Source of the DNA: a virus
DNA length: 30,828 nucleotides
IMG/VR virus record: IMGVR_UViG_3300024928_000046
Coordinates: 1-30,828 of that record
Reading direction: 5' to 3' (one strand)
This document shows, piece by piece, positions 7,096 to 12,446 of the stretch. Under the pieces are notes generated by a model that saw only the letters and a list, made by a program, of their open reading frames with translations, had not been told where the DNA came from and made no database searches. The position numbers and the translations under genes were made by a program. Numbering within the stretch: the first letter of the stretch is position 1; the number at the start of each line of letters is the position of its first letter.

Positions 7096-7165
7096 AGGGC
7101 GCGCATGAATGAAACCGAACAACGCGCTGAACTTTAGGCGCGTCCCGTTGACCAGAGAGTTATAC
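7078..7165. other. Candidate integron attC-like site (weaker of two)
   Basis: Outer elements GCATAAC (7078-7084) and GTTATAC (7159-7165) frame an imperfect inverted repeat. GGTAAAGGGCGCG starts 5 bases inside the left element, and CGCGTCCCGTTGACC ends 5 bases inside the right one; they pair with unpaired T and G on the right arm. Equal 5-base spacers and extrahelical bases are attC traits. The left outer element departs from the RYYYAAC consensus by one base. Confidence 0.45.
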
Positions 7166-7186
7166 CCAATACGCACAGGCAGAACT

Positions 7187-7336
7187 ATGAATAGAATCAT
7201 CAACTGGATAAGAACCGGCGACGCAGAGTTAAATTATCCGCTGGACGATTATGATAGAGAACGTCATAAATTCCACTGGATCGCTCTGGTAGTGACTTTA
7301 GCGGCTTGGTTTTTTACTATTTACGCAATTGTATAA
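7187..7336 (+). CDS. Small membrane protein, possible integron cassette gene
   Basis: 49 residues from the ATG at 7187 (the frame is open from 7109). The N-terminal 32 residues are polar and charged (MNRIINWIRTGDAELNY ... DDYDRERHKF), followed by one membrane segment WIALVVTLAAWFFTIYAIV to the end: a single-span protein with a cytoplasmic head. The TAA stop lies inside GTATAAC, the left outer element of the attC candidate, and the ATG is 27 bases after the preceding G/TT crossover point. This is the compact layout of a gene cassette. No family recognised. Confidence 0.55.
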   Translation: MNRIINWIRTGDAELNYPLDDYDRERHKFHWIALVVTLAAWFFTIYAIV

Positions 7337-7450
7337 CGCCATGTTCAGGCGACCGCCTGAGGAAAGACCTTAACAGCAAGATGAACTTTGAAACGCACAT
7401 ATTTTAAACAGCGCTCGCGTCGGCGGGTCGCCTGCAACTAACTGTTAGGC
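7331..7450. other. Candidate integron attC site
   Basis: A 120-base element. GTATAAC (7331-7337), a 5-base spacer, and GTTCAGGCGACC (7343-7354) face GGTCGCCTGCAAC (7426-7438), a 5-base spacer, and GTTAGGC (7444-7450). The inner arms pair over 12 bp with one unpaired C, matching the single extrahelical base of attC sites. The right end is a perfect GTTRRRY. The start of the DNA between the two sites (G/TTATAC at 7159) is an exact reverse complement of GTATAAC at its end, as a circularised cassette requires. The reverse orientation is not excluded, since the extra base lies on the arm usually called L''. Confidence 0.6.
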
Positions 7451-7456
7451 TTAACA

Positions 7457-7624
7457 ATGTCTCCAGAAGAATTTATTAAAAGAGCAAATAAGGCAAATAA
7501 TAACTTGGAAGAAATTGACCAGCTCTGCTATTTGTGGCTTGAGCAAAAAGCGGCTCAATGGCAAAAGAACGGCAGAATAGCTGTAGATGCGCTTCAAATA
7601 TTTAAACGCCTTACCGAAAATTAA
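7457..7624 (+). CDS. Small soluble helical protein, possible cassette gene
   Basis: 55 residues, beginning 6 bases after GTTAGGC of the attC candidate. Composition is convincing for a real protein: MSPEEFIKRANKANNNLEEI, then CYLWLEQKAAQWQKNGR and AVDALQIFKRLTEN, an all-helical charged protein. No Shine-Dalgarno is obvious, which is common for cassette genes with very short leaders. CCCTAAC occurs 10 bases after the stop (7634-7640), one base from the GCCTAAC expected if this were a second cassette; no matching right half follows. Unknown function. Confidence 0.5.
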   Translation: MSPEEFIKRANKANNNLEEIDQLCYLWLEQKAAQWQKNGRIAVDALQIFKRLTEN

Positions 7625-7709
7625 AGCGCAAGCCCCTAACGCGAAATAGGCACACAAACCGGCGTCTATCACAACAAACACACCGTTTTATGCAATAGTT
7701 GAAACGTTT

Positions 7710-7757
7710 GGGACGGGGTTGCAAACCCCGTCCCGCCCAGCCAACGCTGGAGCGTTG
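7710..7757. repeat. REP-like double palindrome
   Basis: 7710-7734 is a perfect 11-3-11 inverted repeat with arms GGGACGGGGTT and AACCCCGTCCC. 7742-7757 is CAACGC-TGGA-GCGTTG. The paired hairpins and the GGACGGG core shared with 3931-3953 suggest a dispersed host repeat. It lies just upstream of the gene at 7804 and may mark the end of inserted, non-phage DNA. Confidence 0.75.
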
Positions 7758-7803
7758 CGGGATGCATACGATACAACGATACATATTTTCTTTAGGAGAC
7801 ACC

Positions 7804-7980
7804 ATGAACACACTCACCCCACAAGACAAACTCGAACTGGCTACACGAATCAACCAATTGATGGATGATTTCTTTGCCGAAAAACAATGTCGGCCGGATG
7901 AGGATGTATTGCTGCTGGCATTTCATGCCCGCGCTGACATCAGTACCCGACGCTGCCTATTAAGCAACCGGTTCGATTAG
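7804..7980 (+). CDS. Small protein, unknown
   Basis: 58 residues from the ATG at 7804, with AGGAGA five bases upstream. The N-terminal part is helical (MNTLTPQDKLELATRINQLM), then DDFFAEKQCRPDEDVLLLAF, and the C-terminus is basic. No family recognised. It is convergent with the gene on the minus strand at 7960-8160, and the two overlap by 21 bases at their 3' ends. Confidence 0.55.
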   Translation: MNTLTPQDKLELATRINQLMDDFFAEKQCRPDEDVLLLAFHARADISTRRCLLSNRFD

Positions 7981-8160
7981 CCTCTTGAAAAGCTGATACA
8001 AATAATTCACCAGCATTTCATAATCCGAGGTCTCCTTGTTAACGCAGGCGGCCTTAGCTTTGTAGGTAAGATCGCCCAACATCGCACTCTTGTTATGCGC
8101 CAGATCAGCGGCCGTCTGCGCCGCCAATTTCAATAGTTCAATTTGCGTTTGTTCGTTCAT
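7960..8160 (-). CDS. Small helical protein, unknown
   Basis: 66 residues from the ATG at 8160, preceded by GAGAG at 7 bases; an ATG two codons upstream at 8166 is possible but too close to that site. Helical throughout (TQIELLKLAAQTAADLAHNK, then YEMLVNYLYQLFKRLIEPVA). It lies on the same strand as the repressor, 96 bases downstream of it, with AT-rich operator-like DNA between, so it may be expressed in the lysogen. No family recognised. Confidence 0.6.
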   Translation of the reverse strand: MNEQTQIELLKLAAQTAADLAHNKSAMLGDLTYKAKAACVNKETSDYEMLVNYLYQLFKRLIEPVA

Positions 8161-8199
8161 TATCATTCTCTCGGTTTGGGTTTGGCGGCAATGACCACT

Positions 8200-8241
8200 A
8201 TTGAATTAACAAGTGCGCTAGTTAAACGCTTAAGTTAAGTT
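8200..8241. promoter_or_regulatory. AT-rich operator-like tract
   Basis: Contains TTAAC...GTTAA as an inverted pair (about 8206-8225) and two tandem TTAAGT half-sites (8230-8235 and 8235-8240). The same half-site occurs as the palindrome AACTTAAGTT at 8654-8663 beside the repressor start. Sharing across the two flanks of the repressor gene suggests a common DNA-binding protein. Evidence is visual only. Confidence 0.3.
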
Positions 8242-8256
8242 GCTTAGTGGGGCGTT

Positions 8257-8649
8257 TTAAGCCCTTTTTTTCCTCCCTTGTTGCGTCTCATCCTTGTTGT
8301 CCGCTTTAGCGGCTATAAAGGCCATGCGTTTGATGGCCTCCTGATCCTCCTTGGCGCAATGCTCGACGTTATCCAGTAGCGCGGCTTGGTCGGGTCTGAG
8401 CACCCGTGCCCCGGGCAAGGTTCCTGAAGAGATACCAGTCAGGATGTATTGCACGTCGGCACCGGCTGCGGCAAATGCGAACAAAACTTCTCCTCCTGGA
8501 ACTGCTATTCCTCTCTCGTATTTACCCCACATTTCCCTGCTAACACCACATAACTCGGCGGCCTCGGCCTGATTTAAGCCAAGATCTTTCCGTGCGGTTT
8601 TTAAGCGTTCAGCAGAATGCGATAAAAAGTTCTCATCAATATTTGACAT
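8257..8649 (-). CDS. XRE-family HTH phage repressor
   Basis: 130 residues with an N-terminal Cro/C1-type helix-turn-helix at about 14-66: RLKTARKDLGLNQAEAAELC, then GVSREMWGKYERGIAVPGGE, FAAAGADVQYILTG. The C-terminal half is helical (DQAALLDNVEHCAKEDQEAI) and ends basic; it lacks a LexA-type peptidase domain, so induction is not by self-cleavage. Being divergent from the early operon with 75 bases between, it takes the place of the Mu c repressor and probably represses the promoter for the gene at 8725. Direct homology to Mu c is not claimed. Confidence 0.85.
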   Translation of the reverse strand: MSNIDENFLSHSAERLKTARKDLGLNQAEAAELCGVSREMWGKYERGIAVPGGEVLFAFAAAGADVQYILTGISSGTLPGARVLRPDQAALLDNVEHCAKEDQEAIKRMAFIAAKADNKDETQQGRKKRA

Positions 8650-8724
8650 AGATAACTTAAGTTCTCATAATTAACACAACACGAACACAAACCAAACGCT
8701 GACCAACTTTAACCGGAGCGAGTC
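8650..8724. promoter_or_regulatory. Divergent repressor/early operator-promoter region
   Basis: 75 bases between the divergent repressor and the Ner-like gene. It contains the palindrome AACTTAAGTT (8654-8663) just upstream of the repressor start, an AT-rich stretch at 8664-8680, and GGAG six bases before the ATG at 8725. Autoregulation of the repressor at the palindrome is inferred. No convincing -35/-10 pair was assigned. Confidence 0.5.
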
Positions 8725-8937
8725 ATGACAACACAAACACAAAAAACACCCGACGAGGTCAAAGCCGACTTTCTGGCCAAGGGCCTCACCATTTCCGGCT
8801 GGGCGCGATCCAACGGCTATAAGCCGCGCGAGGTCTCCCTAGTCCTAAACGGCCAAGTCAAAGGCCGTTACGGCAAAGGCCACGATATAGCCGTGGCCCT
8901 GGGCATTAAACCGCACCCCGACCAAGCCGCCGCTTAA
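8725..8937 (+). CDS. Ner/Cro-like small DNA-binding protein
   Basis: 70 residues, the first gene of the rightward early operon, with GGAG at 6 bases. The segment DEVKADFLAKGLTISGWARS followed by NGYKPREVSLVLNGQVKGR has the layout of a helix-turn-helix in which REVSLVLNG is the recognition helix. Similar short proteins occur in many Mu-like prophages next to the repressor. In Mu, Ner shuts down early transcription and repressor synthesis; that role is inferred here from position and size. Confidence 0.72.
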   Translation: MTTQTQKTPDEVKADFLAKGLTISGWARSNGYKPREVSLVLNGQVKGRYGKGHDIAVALGIKPHPDQAAA

Positions 8938-8991
8938 TACGTATCCCTACTTACGTCACTTTACCTAAATAAAACTACTGAGGACACCCCT

Positions 8992-9321
8992 ATGAGCACT
9001 ACCGATCAATCCCTAAAAAACACGCAGCTTTCCCCAGTGGATGCGAAAGCTATCTCCGATGCATTGATGCCTACTTATTTAGTAAACGCAAAGCGCCTGC
9101 AAGCTCTGCGTGACCAGATTGCCAGCCTTCGTCAGGGTGCGAGCTGCCCAGCTGATCCAGGTCTTTTGCCAGGGCTTCAAGGTTTACGTAGTCTTGCGCG
9201 GCCAGATGGTGCGCTAACGCCGTATACGCACTGCTTTGCACCGCCTGCGCCAGCGAAATTCGCGACATTTCGGCAAGCAGTTGTTCGGCTATGTTCGCGA
9301 TTTGTTCATTGGCATTCATAA
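8992..9321 (+). CDS. Early plus-strand ORF, 3' part opposed by a minus-strand gene
   Basis: 109 residues if read to its stop, starting at an ATG with GAGGA 8 bases upstream. The first ~48 residues (MSTTDQSLKNTQLSPVDAKA, then YLVNAKRLQALRDQIASLRQ) look like genuine helical protein. The remainder is Pro/Arg/Cys-rich and looks like the antisense of the gene at 9071-9319. Either the product has a junk tail or the gene was truncated when opposite-strand DNA was acquired. Unknown function. Confidence 0.4.
   Translation: MSTTDQSLKNTQLSPVDAKAISDALMPTYLVNAKRLQALRDQIASLRQGASCPADPGLLPGLQGLRSLARPDGALTPYTHCFAPPAPAKFATFRQAVVRLCSRFVHWHS
9071..9319 (-). CDS. Minus-strand early-region protein, unknown
   Basis: 82 residues with a good ribosome site (GAGAG six bases before the ATG). 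The protein is Ala/Leu-rich and helical: NEQIANIAEQLLAEMSRISL, AYTALAHHLAAQDYVNLEAL, then AKDLDQLGSSHPDEGW. Composition and start site favour this frame over the plus-strand ORF in the shared interval. It is on the repressor strand within an otherwise rightward operon, so it could be made in the lysogen, or it could lower expression of the opposite ORF. No family recognised. Confidence 0.6.
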   Translation of the reverse strand: MNANEQIANIAEQLLAEMSRISLAQAVQSSAYTALAHHLAAQDYVNLEALAKDLDQLGSSHPDEGWQSGHAELAGALRLLNK

Positions 9322-9364
9322 AGCTCTCTCATTTTTTAAAAGTTAATTTACCGAGGATTTAGCC

Positions 9365-9694
9365 ATGCCCCAACAACACAACACCCCAAGCCTGCCCAAA
9401 GTAATGCATGTCCGATTTCTGGAGATTATCGCCAGCGACATCAACGACCTGATCAACCGTAAAGCAGATAAACCGCTGTTAAAAGCCAATCTCCGTGTAT
9501 TGCGCGGCCTAATCAGTAGCTTGGCGCTCGCTTACGCCGATCAATACTGCGAGCGTTCTCAGTATTTTTCGCCGCAGCTTGAACAACTCAGATCGCTCTT
9601 GCCCAACGCCATCGATGACCAGGTGGACTGGCTGAGCGCCCTACTTGCCGCGCAGCAATTTGTAGCTCGCGAATTAGACCAGATTAAGGAGTAA
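9365..9694 (+). CDS. Early protein, unknown
   Basis: 109 residues from an ATG with GAGGA at 7 bases. Helical with basic and leucine-rich stretches (MHVRFLEIIASDINDLINRK, LLKANLRVLRGLISSLALAY, then DWLSALLAAQQFVARELDQI). No recognised domain or Cys motif. The next gene starts 5 bases after its stop, so it belongs to the early rightward operon. Early genes of this size in transposable phages often counter host functions; there is no direct evidence here. Confidence 0.7.
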   Translation: MPQQHNTPSLPKVMHVRFLEIIASDINDLINRKADKPLLKANLRVLRGLISSLALAYADQYCERSQYFSPQLEQLRSLLPNAIDDQVDWLSALLAAQQFVARELDQIKE

Positions 9695-9699
9695 TCAAC

Positions 9700-9855
9700 A
9701 TGCCCCAACCCAGCGCAACCCCATTACAAACTGCCCAAGCCAAGCAATTGGCCGCCCGGCGCAAAATCCAGAATCTACCCCAACAGCCGCCAAGAGCCGC
9801 GCTACCGGATACTATCAACTGGCACGACCACTACCTAAAACGGGTGGCGAAATGA
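9700..9855 (+). CDS. 51-residue early protein
   Basis: Starts at an ATG with AAGGAG about 8 bases upstream (overlapping the previous stop) and ends with TGA overlapping the ATG of the following ORF (ATGA), so it is translationally coupled on both sides. The protein is Gln/Ala/Pro-rich and basic (AQAKQLAARRKIQNLPQQPP) with an aromatic end INWHDHYLKRVAK. It may bind nucleic acid or a partner; no family recognised. Confidence 0.6.
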   Translation: MPQPSATPLQTAQAKQLAARRKIQNLPQQPPRAALPDTINWHDHYLKRVAK

Positions 9856-10283
9856 GCACAGCGCATAATGCCTTAGGCTTTTCGCCTGACGATGCCGTTA
9901 TTGGCAATAACGCTAAAGCCAGCCCTGATGTTATGGATATGGTAGAGCGCATGGTTCAAGAGGGCACGCGCAAAAATGGACGCCGGATCACGAGTCACCG
10001 GGAGGCTTTGCGAGTTGTGCAAGACGTTTTTGCCATGACACAACATCCATCTCACGAAATCCCTTGGGTTCACCCTTCGAGTAATCATCAAGCCACTCCT
10101 GTAGCTCACGAATCGCCATCTCTGCATGCTCAGCCGGAAAAGCCTGCATTAGTACACCGACCAGTGCATTTAGCTTCCAGATATAGCCTGAGTCGCTTTC
10201 CTGTACCCGCTCCAGTTCGTCGATTCTATCGAGCAATGGCTGCTGGGCTTTTTCAATTTCGTGCTGTATGGCGGCAAGAATGA
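9852..10283 (+). CDS. ORF with a transposase-like DNA-binding segment, 3' part opposed by another gene
   Basis: 143 residues, coupled to the previous gene by ATGA. Residues 37-58 (EGTRKNGRRITSHREALRVV and two more) align without gaps to residues 80-101 of the transposase encoded at 12447 (EGYRKNNRKITSLKEAIQVL and two more): 13 of 22 identical, with four conservative changes. That transposase part lies in the N-terminal DNA-binding region. Beyond about residue 65 the ORF is antisense to the gene at 9988-10293 and loses protein-like composition. It could be a truncated or standalone DNA-binding module that contacts the same sites as the transposase, or a relic. Confidence 0.45.
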   Translation: MSTAHNALGFSPDDAVIGNNAKASPDVMDMVERMVQEGTRKNGRRITSHREALRVVQDVFAMTQHPSHEIPWVHPSSNHQATPVAHESPSLHAQPEKPALVHRPVHLASRYSLSRFPVPAPVRRFYRAMAAGLFQFRAVWRQE

Positions 10284-10293
10284 TCGGATTCAT
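9988..10293 (-). CDS. Minus-strand helical protein, unknown
   Basis: 101 residues from an ATG preceded by GGGGA at 7 bases. The protein is strongly helical and charged: NPIILAAIQHEIEKAQQPLL, DRIDELERVQESDSGYIWKL, VLMQAFPAEHAEMAIRELQE, WLDDYSKGEPKGF. A coiled coil is likely near residues 8-35. Clear protein-like composition makes it more credible than the tail of the plus-strand ORF opposite. With the gene at 9071 it is the second minus-strand gene embedded in the early operon. No family recognised. Confidence 0.65.
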   Translation of the reverse strand: MNPIILAAIQHEIEKAQQPLLDRIDELERVQESDSGYIWKLNALVGVLMQAFPAEHAEMAIRELQEWLDDYSKGEPKGFREMDVVSWQKRLAQLAKPPGDS

Positions 10294-10404
10294 CGTGTTT
10301 CCCCAAGTTGATTTAAGTCGGGGTTATTTTCGCATTGTGCAACGCCGTCGCGATATATGCAAGATTGGTTTTTGTTTGGAAGCCGCTCAGGAGTGCTATC
10401 CCCA

Positions 10405-10881
10405 ATGAGCCAGCGAAATTGGAAACGGACGCAACCCCGCGATTTACGGGACGCGATGGACTTATGCCTGGAATACGCGAAGGTCAAGCATAACCGTTCC
10501 GTTGACACCGTTGCTGACCTGATGAGCTTAGCCAGCAAATGGACGCTGTATAAGTGGATACAGGAAGCCAGCATGCCGGCCCGATCGATAAAAGGCTTTG
10601 AACACGCCTGCGGCATTGATTACGTCAGCCGCTGGTTGGCGATGAGCGGCAATAAGCTGGTGATCGATATACCCAAAGGTCGCAAAGGCGGGCCGGAGGA
10701 CATTCAGGCACTGCAATCCGCCAGCCATGACGCGATCGGAGCCCTGATGAAATTTTACGAGGATAAAAGCAACGCCGAGGAAACTTTGGCAGCACTACAA
10801 ACCGCCTTGGAGCGCATGGCTTGGCACAAGGGCAATGTTGAAAAATATAGGCAGCCAGAGCTGCCGTTTGATGAGGAGTAA
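10405..10881 (+). CDS. Phage regulatory protein, CII/Cox-like
   Basis: 158 residues from the ATG at 10405 (MSQRNWKRTQPRDLRDAMDL); the frame is open from 10357 without a better start, and AGGAG lies 11 bases upstream, rather far. Features: an N-terminal helical region, then SVDTVADLMSLASKWTLYKW, in which SLASKWTLYKWIQE looks like a helix-turn-helix recognition helix, then SIKGFEHACGIDYVSRWLA. This arrangement is seen in CII-like regulators of transposable phages. The C-terminus is helical with acidic PFDEE. DNA binding is inferred. Confidence 0.7.
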   Translation: MSQRNWKRTQPRDLRDAMDLCLEYAKVKHNRSVDTVADLMSLASKWTLYKWIQEASMPARSIKGFEHACGIDYVSRWLAMSGNKLVIDIPKGRKGGPEDIQALQSASHDAIGALMKFYEDKSNAEETLAALQTALERMAWHKGNVEKYRQPELPFDEE

Positions 10882-10886
10882 TGGCT

Positions 10887-11063
10887 ATGAATAAAGATGA
10901 TTTGGCATACGCACTCGCTAAACAGCTACCGAGCATGGAGCGGGGCTTTGAGATCGCTACTTCTTACGGCACGTTTACCATTGAAGCCGAGGATTCCGCC
11001 CCGGTCATTAAAGCGCTGACCAAAATACTGGCACGCAAACTGGCCACATTGGCAAAGGCTTAA
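10887..11063 (+). CDS. 58-residue early protein
   Basis: Start set at the ATG at 10887 because GAGGAG (10873-10878) lies 8 bases upstream; the ATG at 10881 would be only 2 bases from it. The protein (MNKDDLAYALAKQLPSMERG, FEIATSYGTFTIEAEDSAPV, KALTKILARKLATLAKA) has a short helix, a beta pair and a basic amphipathic C-terminal helix. It overlaps nothing and lies between two regulator-like genes. Unknown function. Confidence 0.65.
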   Translation: MNKDDLAYALAKQLPSMERGFEIATSYGTFTIEAEDSAPVIKALTKILARKLATLAKA

Positions 11064-11065
11064 GC

Positions 11066-11365
11066 ATGGCTACGCAAGATATTAAAAGCGCGGTCAAAGT
11101 GTTTGCGGTGCTGGATGTACTGCTACGCAACTTCGCGCACGGGTTCAGCCCTAAAGAATTGATCGAAGCCACCTGCTTTAGCGGCACCGACATTACTCGC
11201 TATGTCAATACACTGGTACAGGTGGGGTATGCCGAACGCATTCAGGACACAGGCAGAATTAGGCCGAGCGAGCGATTGGCGAGGCAGGCGGTACTGATAT
11301 TGAATTCACTTAATGCCGCCGAAAAACAATTGGCGGAACTCAATCAACGTATTAACAGGATGTAA
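11066..11365 (+). CDS. Winged-helix (IclR/MarR-like) phage regulator
   Basis: 99 residues. The pattern KVFAVLDVLLRNFAHGFSPK, ELIEATCFSGTDITRYVNTL, VQVGYAERIQDTGRIRPS is that of a winged helix-turn-helix of the IclR type: helix 1, a short turn, recognition helix TDITRYVNTLVQVGY and a wing with RIRPSERLAR. A C-terminal helix (LNAAEKQLAELNQRINRM) may dimerise. It has no effector domain. Its end overlaps the next start (TAATGATG). Probably an early regulator; no target assigned. Confidence 0.75.
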   Translation: MATQDIKSAVKVFAVLDVLLRNFAHGFSPKELIEATCFSGTDITRYVNTLVQVGYAERIQDTGRIRPSERLARQAVLILNSLNAAEKQLAELNQRINRM

Positions 11366-11367
11366 TG

Positions 11368-12444
11368 ATGAGCAATACCACCACGCCCGATAATGCATTA
11401 ACACCTACGCAAGAGGCCAATGTTCAGCAACTGGTTGAAGCCGGTAACCAGATGTCGCTTGCCAATGCCGCAGTTATGCAGAGTTTTGATGTAATCAAGT
11501 CCCTGGGCCGTATTGAGGCCGCTAACTTTTTTACGACCGTCGGAGATAAGTTAATTGCAGAAACGGCCATAAATATCCGTGATGGCAAGCAATACAAGGG
11601 GTTGCCGTACAAAGACGAAAACGGAAATCTCCGACAGGTCGGAGATTTCCCAGAATTTTGTAAAGTTTTCCTGGGTAAATCATACACCAGAACAATGGAG
11701 TTAATTGGTAATCACAATTTATTGGGCGCTGATTTATACGAGCAAGCAGAACGCCTCGGCTTTCGCCAACGCGACTACAACGCGCTCAAGACATTACCAG
11801 CCGATGACCGCCAAATCATCGCCCTGGCAATAGAAGCCGAAGACCTGGACAAAGCCCTAGACCTGATGCAACAACTCGCCGCCAAGCACCAGCGCGAGAA
11901 AGAGGCGGCAGCCAATGAGCTGGCAAAAGCGACAGCATCGCTGGTGGATCTTGACCTTATCGTCAAAAATAAAAACGAATTGCTCAACCAAGCCACGGAC
12001 AAACTGGTTTTGCTGGAAGCCGCCAAACGCACAGAAATCTCTGAAGTGTATATGCCGGGGCATGTTCAATTGACCGCCCTGCAAGATTATACGCGGCGTC
12101 TGACATCGATGATTACCGCCACGCTAAACAGCGAAATTATCAAGCTGTATAAAGAATTTGAAGGCCAGCCGCCCAAGCATATCGAACTGGCGGCACGGCA
12201 GTCGGTTGGGCTGATTGTTACCGCCGCTTACGGTGTCGCCGAAAACATGGGTTTTGAACCGATTATGGAGCCTGAACAGGCGGCAGACGAACCCGGCAGG
12301 GCTGAAGCCAAGGCATTTGAAGCGTATATGGCGACACAGTGCAATACGGCAGAGGATTTTGATGATTTTTTTGACGATGCCCCCGCTAAGGTAAAACCGA
12401 CGAAAAGGGCGCAACCTGTCGCCGATACTGACACTGGCGAATAA
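11368..12444 (+). CDS. Early coiled-coil protein, unknown
   Basis: 358 residues, started at the second ATG (11368), where AGGA lies 7 bases upstream; the first ATG at 11365 is only 4 from it. Residues 20-75 are helical (AGNQMSLANAAVMQSFDVIK). Residues 75-150 include a GKQYKGLPYKDENGNLRQVG and EFCKVFLGKSYTRTMELIGN segment that recalls a DUF3102/KilA-type DNA-binding region. Residues 160-235 are a heptad-like coiled coil. The C-terminal 60 are acidic, then basic (KVKPTKRAQP). It directly precedes the transposase gene (2-base gap), so a role in replication or target handling is plausible. Confidence 0.72.
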   Translation: MSNTTTPDNALTPTQEANVQQLVEAGNQMSLANAAVMQSFDVIKSLGRIEAANFFTTVGDKLIAETAINIRDGKQYKGLPYKDENGNLRQVGDFPEFCKVFLGKSYTRTMELIGNHNLLGADLYEQAERLGFRQRDYNALKTLPADDRQIIALAIEAEDLDKALDLMQQLAAKHQREKEAAANELAKATASLVDLDLIVKNKNELLNQATDKLVLLEAAKRTEISEVYMPGHVQLTALQDYTRRLTSMITATLNSEIIKLYKEFEGQPPKHIELAARQSVGLIVTAAYGVAENMGFEPIMEPEQAADEPGRAEAKAFEAYMATQCNTAEDFDDFFDDAPAKVKPTKRAQPVADTDTGE

Positions 12445-12446
12445 CC

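Noticed and set aside
7451-7681. A 76-residue hydrophobic minus-strand ORF ending next to GCCTAAC
   Set aside because: Its composition looks like the shadow of the 55-residue plus-strand ORF at 7457-7624, and it has no ribosome site. It would fit a reversed attC orientation, so it is not wholly excluded.
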